Assembly (NCBI GenBank): GCA_038225095.1
Contig: JBBREZ010000017.1
Coordinates: 1 to 29,497, forward strand
Source: JAPLGZ01 sp038225095
GTDB lineage: Bacteria; Chloroflexota; Anaerolineae; Caldilineales; Caldilineaceae
DNA: 29,497 nucleotides
Reading direction: 5' to 3'
In this document: piece by piece, positions 8,284 to 16,081 of the stretch
How positions within the stretch are numbered: position 1 is the first letter of the stretch
Layout: every line of letters begins with the position of its first letter
Translations under genes and position numbers: made by a program
Notes under the pieces: model-generated
Told to the model about the DNA's origin: nothing
Seen by the model: the letters and a program-made list of their open reading frames with translations, nothing else
Database searches by the model: none

Positions 8284-9774
8284 TTACACGCTGGATGACC
8301 CAACTGCCGCCCGCATAAACGCTGTCAAATCTTGCGTCAACTGCGCCAACGACAATGCGTGGACGTACATCATATGGCCCGCCTCGTAGTAGGTCATGGT
8401 GATATTGTGGCGCAGGCTTTCGTCGAGTTCGAGATGATGGAAGGTGTACTCGGTGGCAAAATAGGGGGTGGCGAAGTCGTAGTAGCCGTTGGCGACGATG
8501 ACTTTGAGGGATGGATTCTGGGTCATGGCGGCGCGCAGGGTGTCAGCGACGTTGACGAACTCATTCTGGTGCTTGCTGTAATCCCACGATTCGTAGAGAT
8601 TGGCCAAAAGCTCATAGGGCAGATCGCTCTCGAAGTTGAGTTCACTGCGCACGTAACTGTTGAGTGTGGCCGAATAGGGGCCTTGGATCGCAGCATAGCT
8701 GGGATCATATTGAAATTGTTCGCCCGCTGGGTCGCGATCAATGCCTTTGAAGCGGCTGTCGAGGCGGCCGACTGTTCGCCGTTGATCGCGCAGTAGTTCT
8801 TTGGTAAAGCGGAAGATTTCAATTCGTAAATTAACTTGCTCAATATAAGCCGTAGACAGGCCGGTGTAGTGCGCCAGTTTTTGAACAATTTGAGCGCGTG
8901 TGTCAGCAGCTAGTTGATCACCCTGCATCAAAGCCAACGTGTAGTCGGTCAAAGCAAAGGCTTCCACTTCGGTTAGCAAGTCGCGTAAATTGCCTTGAAC
9001 TGGCTCAGCCAACTTGCCATGATAGAACGCTGTGGCCGCGTACGTGGGCAAATAGAGAATGTAAGGCAAATCGTTGCCTGTGGTAAACAAGGCTGTCTGA
9101 AAATTAAGGACCGAAGAGATTAGCATAATCCCGTTAAGGTACATGCCATAGCGTTCCTGAAGATGGCCTGCAAGCCCTGCTGCACGCGTTGTGCCATAAC
9201 TTTCACCAATCAGAAACTTGGGTGAGTTCCAGCGTTTGTAGCGCGTGACGTACAGCCGGATAAATTCACCCACGGATTCGATGTCTTTTTCCAGACCGTG
9301 GAATTCTTTGGCCTTATCCTTCTCGGTGGCGCGACTGTAACCAGTGCTCACCGGGTCGATAAAGACCAGATCGGTTTCAGTTAAGAGTGTATGTTCGTTG
9401 TCCGTCAAGCGATAGGGCGGCGGCTGCAAGTGGTCAACATCACCACTCACCACACGCCGCGGTCCTAATAAGCCCAGGTGCAACCAGACGGATGAAGAAC
9501 CAGGACCGCCGTTGAATGAGATCGTGAGTGGGCGTTTATTGCCATCCGGCTCAGCTTTTTTCGTATAGGCAATGAAGAAGATCGAGGCTTTGGCCTTGCC
9601 ATCTTCATCTTTCATCACGATGGTGCCAGTGGTGGCGGTATAATCCAACGCTTGACCATTGACGGTGACCACATGTTCGGTGGCGACAAGTTCGTCCTTG
9701 GGTTCGGGTTTTGCCGTTTCGTTCTTGGCTTCTGGCACTTTACTGTTTTTTACATCTTCAGGTTGCGTTGTCAT
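8284..9774 (-). CDS. Serine carboxypeptidase, S10 family, without signal peptide
   Basis: A 496-residue alpha/beta-hydrolase-fold peptidase of the S10 group, which removes residues from peptide C-termini. The signature NGGPGSSS is at residues 88-95. The catalytic Ser192 lies in GESYG, Asp433 in GYYDFATP and His467 in EAGHMMY. The N-terminus is hydrophilic and rich in Lys, Glu and Pro (1-30), with no signal peptide, so the enzyme probably acts in the cytoplasm, unlike the vacuolar or secreted eukaryotic members. The ATG at 9774 has AAGGAA (9781-9786 on the complement) six bases upstream. The gene follows the Ldh-family gene by 59 bases on the same strand and may be its operon partner. Confidence 0.92.
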   Translation of the reverse strand: MTTQPEDVKNSKVPEAKNETAKPEPKDELVATEHVVTVNGQALDYTATTGTIVMKDEDGKAKASIFFIAYTKKAEPDGNKRPLTISFNGGPGSSSVWLHLGLLGPRRVVSGDVDHLQPPPYRLTDNEHTLLTETDLVFIDPVSTGYSRATEKDKAKEFHGLEKDIESVGEFIRLYVTRYKRWNSPKFLIGESYGTTRAAGLAGHLQERYGMYLNGIMLISSVLNFQTALFTTGNDLPYILYLPTYAATAFYHGKLAEPVQGNLRDLLTEVEAFALTDYTLALMQGDQLAADTRAQIVQKLAHYTGLSTAYIEQVNLRIEIFRFTKELLRDQRRTVGRLDSRFKGIDRDPAGEQFQYDPSYAAIQGPYSATLNSYVRSELNFESDLPYELLANLYESWDYSKHQNEFVNVADTLRAAMTQNPSLKVIVANGYYDFATPYFATEYTFHHLELDESLRHNITMTYYEAGHMMYVHALSLAQLTQDLTAFMRAAVGSSSV

Positions 9775-9833
9775 GTTCAGTTCCTTGGGACAAGCGTAGG
9801 ACAGGTTGTAACCCGTCCTCCATTGATCAATGT

Positions 9834-10844
9834 TTAATCCCAGGGCAGTGGCACGCCGAGTCTTTGGCTGGCTTCGCGCGCGTTGTTCTGTTCCATTTCA
9901 CCGTAGCGAATGCCTTCACGGCGGTGTTGGGCGAGAATTTCTTCCTCAATTGCGCCGGGCAATAAGGCGCGATTGGTGCCTGGCATGGGTGTGTAAGTTT
10001 CGCCAATGTCGTGCGTCATGCGATCCACCTCGGTCCGAAAAACTTGTTCCGGCACGACAGAGCCAATATGAATCGCCAGCACCATGCCGCCGTTGCGGGC
10101 GTTTGACCAGCGGTTGCGAATTTCGTCGGATAGCGTAAAGCCGGTCAGGCCACCACCCATCAGGCTAGCCACAGCGCCATAGCCGATGCTCTTGAAGAAG
10201 GCGGCTGGGATCATCGAAAAGAGTGCTTCATACTCGGGTCCACGCTGATTGTCGGCCAAGATGCAGGTGGCGGCATCGAGGATGACCGGCGGTCCATCCT
10301 GGCCCGGCACGGCAAAGCAGATTGGCGGATTGCCAAAGTAGCCAAGGTGCGCATCGGGGTTGGGTCCACCGCCGTCGTTGCCAAACCGGCCTTGATCGCG
10401 GTAACCTTGTACGGAAAAGCCAATACAACCTTGATCCATACACAGGCGGGCGTAGTGGCCGCCCGATCCGTAATGGCCGATTGAGCGCACCAGGCCCATG
10501 CCGATGCCAATTTGCTTGGCTTTGGCAATCGCTACTTCCGTGGCTTGCAGCATGGGCAGATAGCCCAAAGTGCCATCACCATCAAGCGTAATCGAGGTTG
10601 GCGTCTCGTTCACCTGGCGAATCATTGGTTGCGGATTCAGCTTGCCCTCGGCAAAGGCGCGGGTATAGCCGTTCATAGCGCGCGTGCCGTGGCTGCGCAC
10701 CCCGCGCAGATCGGAATTGACCAGAAAGCGGCTGATGACGGCGGCGTGTTCTGGAGTCAGCCCTACTTTCTCAAAGCAGGCGGTGGAAAAGGCCAGAAGG
10801 CGCTCCTCTGGGATGCGAATAAATGTTTCCGGTGGTTGATTCAT
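9834..10844 (-). CDS. Ldh family NAD(P)-dependent oxidoreductase
   Basis: A 336-residue protein of the type-2 malate/L-lactate dehydrogenase family (the YlbC/YiaK/ComC group), which reduces 2-oxo acids or oxidises 2-hydroxy acids with NAD(P). It begins with the usual helical region (SRFLVNSDLRGVRSHGT, His52), then GHYGSGGHYA (His124), the GNPPICFAVP segment and VILDAATC, all typical of this fold. Length is normal for the family. The exact substrate (malate, lactate, sulfolactate, ureidoglycolate and others) cannot be set from sequence. The ATG at 10844 is preceded by AAGGAG at good spacing. The downstream carboxypeptidase gene may be co-transcribed. Confidence 0.9.
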   Translation of the reverse strand: MNQPPETFIRIPEERLLAFSTACFEKVGLTPEHAAVISRFLVNSDLRGVRSHGTRAMNGYTRAFAEGKLNPQPMIRQVNETPTSITLDGDGTLGYLPMLQATEVAIAKAKQIGIGMGLVRSIGHYGSGGHYARLCMDQGCIGFSVQGYRDQGRFGNDGGGPNPDAHLGYFGNPPICFAVPGQDGPPVILDAATCILADNQRGPEYEALFSMIPAAFFKSIGYGAVASLMGGGLTGFTLSDEIRNRWSNARNGGMVLAIHIGSVVPEQVFRTEVDRMTHDIGETYTPMPGTNRALLPGAIEEEILAQHRREGIRYGEMEQNNAREASQRLGVPLPWD

Positions 10845-11260
10845 GATGGACTCCTTAAAAATATTTTGTGTACTCGAGCCAACTTAGATGATTCATCTGC
10901 CACAATTAATTTTTGTCTGTGCATTTTGTCCTGTGAGTAAAACTGCGCGTTGCTATGATCTGCGGGCACAAGCCATGCCTGTTCATAGACAAAACATTTA
11001 AAAGTCACCCCAATGAGGAGGCAGCGTTCGCTAACGCTGAGCCGTGCGCAGTAGAGCATGCGAACTCCTCGAATGTACGGAGTTTATTTGGTTGCTCTAT
11101 AACTTGGTGAAAACTGTAGATGCCACTAAGGCCATTCCAAATAAATAAGTATATGGGCTGAGTTTATCAACGGACCTGACAGGTGGGGTCTTTTCCACCT
11201 GTCAGGTCTCGATCCCTATATCGTTATTTATTTTTCTGGATTGGCCTAAATCAACGCTGC
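10845..11260. other. Intergenic region with several stem-loops
   Basis: This gap separates two minus-strand genes: the kinase ending at 11261 and the Ldh gene starting at 10844. It holds the 14-base palindrome at 11173-11208. It also holds a smaller nested structure: GAGGAG (11015-11020) facing CTCCTC (11065-11070), with an inner stem CAGCGTT/AACGCTG (11022-11028 and 11033-11039). AACTCC/GGAGTT (11063-11068 and 11079-11084) offers an alternative pairing. I see no gene here. Some of this may be the 5' leader of the Ldh gene. Confidence 0.45.
11173..11208. repeat. Perfect 14-base inverted repeat (CCTGACAGG type)
   Basis: GACCTGACAGGTGG (11173-11186) is perfectly complementary to CCACCTGTCAGGTC (11195-11208), with an 8-base loop. 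It lies 53 bases past the stop codon of the minus-strand hybrid kinase, so it could end that transcript, but no T-tract follows on that strand. Each arm is itself partly palindromic (CCTGACAGG), as in dispersed REP-like elements. Confidence 0.65.
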
Positions 11261-13819
11261 TCACTCTACGGAAGAGGCCAGTTGTAAGTGGCACTGTTGT
11301 AGAACGTTCACTAACTCCTGGAGTTGAATCGGTTTGGCGAGAAAAGCTTGCATGCCAGCTTCGATACATCTTGCTCTGTCGGCTGGCATAGCGGCAGCCG
11401 TCATGGCAATAATATACGACGGTCGTTCGCCGGTATACTCTTGCAATATGCGGCGTGTTGCTTCCAGGCCATCCATCTCGGGCATGTGCATGTCCATCAG
11501 CACAACATCGTAAGGACGGCGTTGAAAGGCTTCCACCGCTTCCCGACCGTTGGCGACCGCATCGGCCCGATACCCTAAGCGCGCAAGAATGCGCAAAGCG
11601 ACTTTCTGATTAATTAAGTTGTCCTCGACCAACAGGATCGTCAATGGGTGGTTCTGACCTAACTGGGCATCGAGCGTGACCGTTTTAGCGCTGGATGGCT
11701 GGATGCTTGGTAATTTGTGAAGTTGATTGACCAGAACATCATATAAGTCATTGGGTTTAACCGGCTTATAGAGAAAGGCTGCGAAATTTAGATTTTCTGC
11801 CCGTTGCCGAATGTTGCTGCCAGTGATCGACGTCAGCATGACCAAAGGTAATTCCTCGGCGGTGCGTAGCTTGCGGATTTCCTGAGCCAGCGTTAACCCA
11901 TCCATTTCTGGCAATACTATATCCAACAGCGCAATATCAAATTGTTCGCCCTGTTTGAGCAAACTGAGCGCTTCCACACTCGTGGTGGCTTCTACGGCTA
12001 TCATACCCCAACGCATGACATGTTGCTTCAAAATCCGTTGATTCGTGGCATTGTCATCCACCAGCAAAACGCGCCGCCCACCAAGGACAGTTGGCCAATC
12101 TTTTGGCTCGAATTTTTGATGAACAGCAATGCCAACCTGGATCGTGAAATAGAAGGTAGAACCTTGGCCCACCACGCTATGCACCCACATCGTCCCGCCC
12201 ATCAACTCACAGAGCCGTTTGCTGATGGCTAAGCCTAATCCGGTGCCGCCGAATTTACGCGTGATCGAATCGTCAATTTGGCTGAATGATTGGAATAGCG
12301 CGTAGATTTTGTCGTCAGGAATGCCAATTCCTGTATCTTGCACGGTGAATTGCACTTCGATCTGGTTGCCGTCCCGCGTTTTTGGTTCAACGTGAATATA
12401 GATTTCGCCGGTTGTAGTAAACTTGATCGCATTGGCAACGACATTCACCAACACCTGGCGTAAACGTGTTACATCGCCAATCAGCAGCGGTGGCACTAGA
12501 TCTTCGATCAGGTAAGCCAGCTCTAAATGTTTGGCGGCCGCTTGGGGCACCAGTAAATCCACGGCATCTTCCACGCATTGATGCAAATTAAAAGGTTGGG
12601 TTTCCAGTGTCATTTTGCCCGCTTCTACTTTCGAAAAGTCAAGAATTTCATTGATGATAGTCAGCAATGATTCGCTGCTATTGCGAATTGTTTCCACGAA
12701 ATCTTGCTGCTCCGACGTTAACTCAGTTTCCAATAAAAGACTAGTCATGCCCATGACACCGTTCATGGGCGTGCGGATTTCGTGGCTCATACGCGCTAGG
12801 AATTCACTCTTGGCTTGCGTACTTCCTTCCGCCTGTTCCTTAGCCAGCCGCAATTCTTCCTCATATTGTTTGCGTTTGGTCACATCGACCGCCATCGTCG
12901 CCTTACCGATAATCATGTCGTGTTCGTCGATCAGCGGCGTGTTATACCAGTCACAAACGATAATGCGACCATCTTTTGTGACATTTTGATTAGAATTAAG
13001 GATGACGTCGCGGGTGTGAAGCAGGCAATTAAGCAGATCGGTAATCGTTACTCGCTCTGACGGTAGCACGAGTAAATCGACGAGATTTTTACCGATCACT
13101 TCTTCGGCGCGGTAACCGAAGATCAATTCGGCCGCCGGGTTCCACGCTGTAATCTGGTTGTTGTTATTGGTTTCGATCACGGCCAGTTGGGTCTGCTCAA
13201 CATGCATGCGCAACTGGCGTTCGGACGATTGCAGGCGGGCTTCTGCCAATTCGCGAATATTTTCAAATAGCCAGCCGAGTAAGGCAATGATGATCAACGC
13301 CAAGGGTAATGAAACGATCAAACTACCCGAATTCGCTGCTTGGCTGCGCAAGAGGTTGGCGGGGAAAGCATAGCCGCTCAAAACAAGCTTTTGTAAATAA
13401 AGCGAAATGACGATTAGTAAACCGGTGACCGCGAGCCCCCAATCTTTGCCCAAGACAAAGGTCGCAATCAGGATAATCGAGGGATACCAGAGATAAAACT
13501 CCAGGCGATTGCCGCCATAGAGATAGCTTAAACTGAACGCAATCATGCATTGTTCTACGACAAAGACGAGGCCAGCGACAAAGAGCGAGCCGGTGAGGCG
13601 CAGTAGCCATAGATTGGAGAGGTAAATGCCGGCGGCAATGATGATCACAATCGCAAGCGACGTTTGGCCTAGGGGCATCAGCAGGCATAAGGCGAGAATG
13701 AGCAGGGCGAGGCTTATGAGCCCAACCGACAGCACAAGATATTGGACACCCCGTGCTTCTCTAAGATTATCCGATGAAAAAGTCTTGCCAAGAATCATGC
13801 TGCTTAGCTTTTCTAGCAC
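11261..13819 (-). CDS. Hybrid sensor histidine kinase with PAS and two receiver domains
   Basis: An 852-residue membrane kinase. Residues 25-187 hold about six membrane helices, followed by a short coiled coil (190-212), a PAS domain (about 210-318, with WNPAAELIFGY), a HisKA dimerisation domain with His346 (SHEIRTPMNG), an ATPase domain (N-box VANAIKF, G-boxes DTGIGIP and FGGTGLGLAI) and two receiver domains with phospho-acceptors Asp633 (LLDIVLPEMDG) and Asp776 (LMDMHMPEMDG). All key residues are present. The layout suits a multistep phosphorelay, but no Hpt domain is seen here or nearby. The GTG at 13819 is chosen because GAGGT lies six bases upstream. It follows the cyclotransferase gene by 94 bases on the same strand. 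Confidence 0.93.
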   Translation of the reverse strand: MLEKLSSMILGKTFSSDNLREARGVQYLVLSVGLISLALLILALCLLMPLGQTSLAIVIIIAAGIYLSNLWLLRLTGSLFVAGLVFVVEQCMIAFSLSYLYGGNRLEFYLWYPSIILIATFVLGKDWGLAVTGLLIVISLYLQKLVLSGYAFPANLLRSQAANSGSLIVSLPLALIIIALLGWLFENIRELAEARLQSSERQLRMHVEQTQLAVIETNNNNQITAWNPAAELIFGYRAEEVIGKNLVDLLVLPSERVTITDLLNCLLHTRDVILNSNQNVTKDGRIIVCDWYNTPLIDEHDMIIGKATMAVDVTKRKQYEEELRLAKEQAEGSTQAKSEFLARMSHEIRTPMNGVMGMTSLLLETELTSEQQDFVETIRNSSESLLTIINEILDFSKVEAGKMTLETQPFNLHQCVEDAVDLLVPQAAAKHLELAYLIEDLVPPLLIGDVTRLRQVLVNVVANAIKFTTTGEIYIHVEPKTRDGNQIEVQFTVQDTGIGIPDDKIYALFQSFSQIDDSITRKFGGTGLGLAISKRLCELMGGTMWVHSVVGQGSTFYFTIQVGIAVHQKFEPKDWPTVLGGRRVLLVDDNATNQRILKQHVMRWGMIAVEATTSVEALSLLKQGEQFDIALLDIVLPEMDGLTLAQEIRKLRTAEELPLVMLTSITGSNIRQRAENLNFAAFLYKPVKPNDLYDVLVNQLHKLPSIQPSSAKTVTLDAQLGQNHPLTILLVEDNLINQKVALRILARLGYRADAVANGREAVEAFQRRPYDVVLMDMHMPEMDGLEATRRILQEYTGERPSYIIAMTAAAMPADRARCIEAGMQAFLAKPIQLQELVNVLQQCHLQLASSVE

Positions 13820-13913
13820 TTGTTCACCTCATAAATGCTTGATCAGTTACCATGGTTAGTGGAGGAAAAATCGAAGGTTTGCACGACGAGCCGGAAAATA
13901 AAATTACTGGTGC

Positions 13914-14951
13914 TTAGAATTTAGGTGCCAAGCGAATTTCGAATAGCTTGGGCCATTGTTTGCCAGTGACAAAGAGCTGATCCTTTTCGGGCAGGTAAGC
14001 AATGCCGTTGAGCACGTCGACTCCGGCTCGATCGGCCGGAGGTAGCAAATCGGTTAGATCGAGCCAACCCGTAATCTGCCCAGTTTGGGGGGCAATCATG
14101 ACGATTCGATTGGTCATCCAGACATTGGCATAAATTTTACCATGGACATATTCCAACTCATTCAATTGCGTGACGGGTCCGTTCGCATCGTGCACGTCAA
14201 TATGCCCAATTTCTGCAAACGTCGTTGGATTGCGCAAGGTGAGCCGCGCAGTGCCATCACTCATAATCAGTTGTTTGTCATCCTTCGTCATCCCCCAACC
14301 TTCTGTAGGATAGGCGAAAGTTTGCAGCAACGCAAACGTGGTCTTATTGTAAATAAACCCAACGTGGGATTGCCAGGTAAGTTGAAATATCTTATCACCG
14401 ACGATGCTAATCCCTTCCCCAAAATATTGCGTTGGCAAATCGACTTGTTTGATCACTTTACCCGTGGCCAAATCTACTTTGCGTAGCCAGGATTTCCCAT
14501 TTAGGCCCGTGCTTTCGTATAGCGACCCATTGTCGAAAAGTAAGCCTTCGGTGAAAGCTTGTGGGTCATGCGGGTACGTATTGACTACGGTATAAGTATA
14601 CACGGTTGTATAAGAATATACGGTTGTATAAGAATATACGGTGACGTTGGTAACCAATGTCGTCGCGCTAATATTTTGGGTCAATGCCGCAGATGATGTT
14701 GTTGTAGAAATGGCTGGCGATAACACGGACGAAAGGGGCGTCTGTGTGGTTGGCTGGGCTTTTTTGGTGGGGGCGCCCGGTTGTGCTGCCATCACTGTCG
14801 CGGTTACCGTTAAAGGTGAAATGGTCGATGCGACGCCGTTATCGGATACGACGGGGCTTATGACTTTATGGCTCGTGTAATAGAGGGCAACAAGCGTGAT
14901 CATAATCGCCAGTAAAACTACTATTATTCTATTTGATAATCGATTTGTCAT
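13914..14951 (-). CDS. Glutaminyl cyclase-like beta-propeller protein, membrane-anchored
   Basis: A 345-residue protein. One membrane helix (about residues 8-26) is followed by a Thr/Ser/Ala-rich linker (40-102), a tandem repeat VYSYTT-VYSYTT-VYTYTV (105-122) and a domain of the glutamine cyclotransferase family (about 123-343). That family forms a five-bladed propeller and converts N-terminal Gln to pyroglutamate in plants and some bacteria. Typical segments are YPHDPQAFTEGLLF, YESTGLNGKS, YFGEGI, GWGMTKD, LNELEYV, ANVW and DVLNGIAY. The domain would sit outside the cell. The ATG at 14951 has no clear ribosome binding site. It probably shares a transcript with the kinase downstream. Confidence 0.9.
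   Translation of the reverse strand: MTNRLSNRIIVVLLAIMITLVALYYTSHKVISPVVSDNGVASTISPLTVTATVMAAQPGAPTKKAQPTTQTPLSSVLSPAISTTTSSAALTQNISATTLVTNVTVYSYTTVYSYTTVYTYTVVNTYPHDPQAFTEGLLFDNGSLYESTGLNGKSWLRKVDLATGKVIKQVDLPTQYFGEGISIVGDKIFQLTWQSHVGFIYNKTTFALLQTFAYPTEGWGMTKDDKQLIMSDGTARLTLRNPTTFAEIGHIDVHDANGPVTQLNELEYVHGKIYANVWMTNRIVMIAPQTGQITGWLDLTDLLPPADRAGVDVLNGIAYLPEKDQLFVTGKQWPKLFEIRLAPKF
14590..14643. repeat. Three 18-base tandem repeats inside the cyclotransferase gene
   Basis: Units at 14590-14607, 14608-14625 and 14626-14643 share the pattern GTATAAGAATATACGGTT. The second and third differ only at the last base; the first has a few changes. They encode six-residue Tyr/Thr/Val units in the linker just before the propeller. 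Near-identity suggests recent slippage, so copy number may vary between strains. Confidence 0.85.
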
Positions 14952-15405
14952 TGAACTTTTTCTATTCTATTGCGTTGGAACTTGACAGCAGATTGTCAGT
15001 TCGGCTTTATCGGAATTGTGATAGAAAGTGTATAAGCAAAACTATACATGAGTCAACCGACATGTGCAAGGTCGCTACGTGGCTTGGCGCAAAAACAGTC
15101 GATAAAGTGGTTGTGCGCAGCATACCGCCATTATGGCACATCCCAACGCAAATTGCACACATTTTACCAAAGAACTTTGGATAATCCTTGCGACTAATTC
15201 TGCATTCAGAATGGTAGTATACTCGGCACGGGCATAGCTGCGTTTTTTGTCATTGGTAGACAGGAGACGGTAGACGGTATAAAGGCGGGCGGCGCTTCTC
15301 CGTCCGGCTGTCGTTCGGCGAGCTCTAGAACCGCACGTCGAAGCCTGAAGCGTCACTGTCTACAAACGCGCTTAGCTGTGACCGGTGCGCGTATAGGTGC
15401 ATAAA
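14952..15405. other. Divergent intergenic region between cyclotransferase and receiver gene
   Basis: No gene is seen in these 454 bases. TTGACA (14982-14987) is part of a short dyad TGACA-N6-TGTCA (14983-14998) close to the cyclotransferase start and might be an operator. The far half holds the GGTAGAC repeat element at 15255-15363. No promoter with good -35 and -10 spacing stood out for the receiver gene. Confidence 0.4.
15255..15363. repeat. GGTAGACA-type repeat element with distant inverted arms
   Basis: GTAGACAG (15256-15263) is complementary to CTGTCTAC (15356-15363). The left side goes on with GGAGACGG and a second GGTAGACGG (from 15269). An inner TCTCCGTCC lies near 15297. The words match the elements at 5347 and 6281, so I group the three as one dispersed family. 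Confidence 0.5.
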
Positions 15406-15924
15406 ATGGCAAATAAAGCATTGATCGATCCGAGTGTAGCCTACGATAAACTTTCTGTTAAAGAATCAATCACTTTGCGAAATTTTGCCGAGCCCATCGC
15501 ACACACTAACTTAGCCGCTGCACTGCAACCCTATGCTGGCTGGCCTGATACTAGTAGTGGAGCGCTCATTTTGGTGGCTGAGGATAACGAATTTACTGCC
15601 GAAACCATGAGCGATTACTTGCATTTCCACGGTTTTCACGTTAATCTTGCCCGTGATGGATACGAAGTGATCGACCAGGCGCTGTCGTTGAATCCCCAAC
15701 TAATTATTATGGATATTCAAATGCCTGGGATCAATGGCTTTGAGGCAATGTTGCGTCTGCGCGCTGAAACTGCCACGGCTGAGACACCCATTATTGCCTT
15801 GACTGCCCTGGCGATGGTTGGTGATCGGGAACGCTGTTTGGCGGCGGGTGCCACTGCTTATTTTAGCAAACCACTCAGCCTGCGCCAATTAATTAATACC
15901 ATCCAAACATTTTTATCCTGCTAA
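15406..15924 (+). CDS. Stand-alone receiver-domain response regulator
   Basis: A 172-residue protein with an N-terminal extension of about 52 residues of no recognised fold and a single CheY-like receiver domain to the end. The acidic pair sits in VAEDNE, the phospho-acceptor is Asp103 in IIMDIQMPG, the conserved Thr/Ala lies in IALTALA and the Lys in FSKPLS. No output domain is present, so it may relay phosphate or act through protein contacts. The sequence resembles the receivers of hybrid kinases (MDIQMPG, CLAAGATAYFSKP), such as the one at 11261-13819. I chose the ATG at 15406 because AGGTG (15395-15399) is well placed; a GTG at 15397 would add three residues. Confidence 0.88.
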   Translation: MANKALIDPSVAYDKLSVKESITLRNFAEPIAHTNLAAALQPYAGWPDTSSGALILVAEDNEFTAETMSDYLHFHGFHVNLARDGYEVIDQALSLNPQLIIMDIQMPGINGFEAMLRLRAETATAETPIIALTALAMVGDRERCLAAGATAYFSKPLSLRQLINTIQTFLSC

Positions 15925-16081
15925 TCTAGAATTTTGCACTGCAAGCCATGTTTTGCATTGACATAACGGCCACTTCGTTACACAATGTAGCAAGCATGAT
16001 TGGTCTTATAACACAAGTCACTGTGGCTGATCGTGTATATCCCCCAACTTGTCACTAAGACATGGAAATATGGAGTGAAAA

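Noticed and set aside
7762..8298. 178-codon plus-strand frame
   Set aside because: Its first part is antisense to the DUF4230 gene, which has a strong start signal. The rest overlaps the gap with coding-like pieces in other frames.
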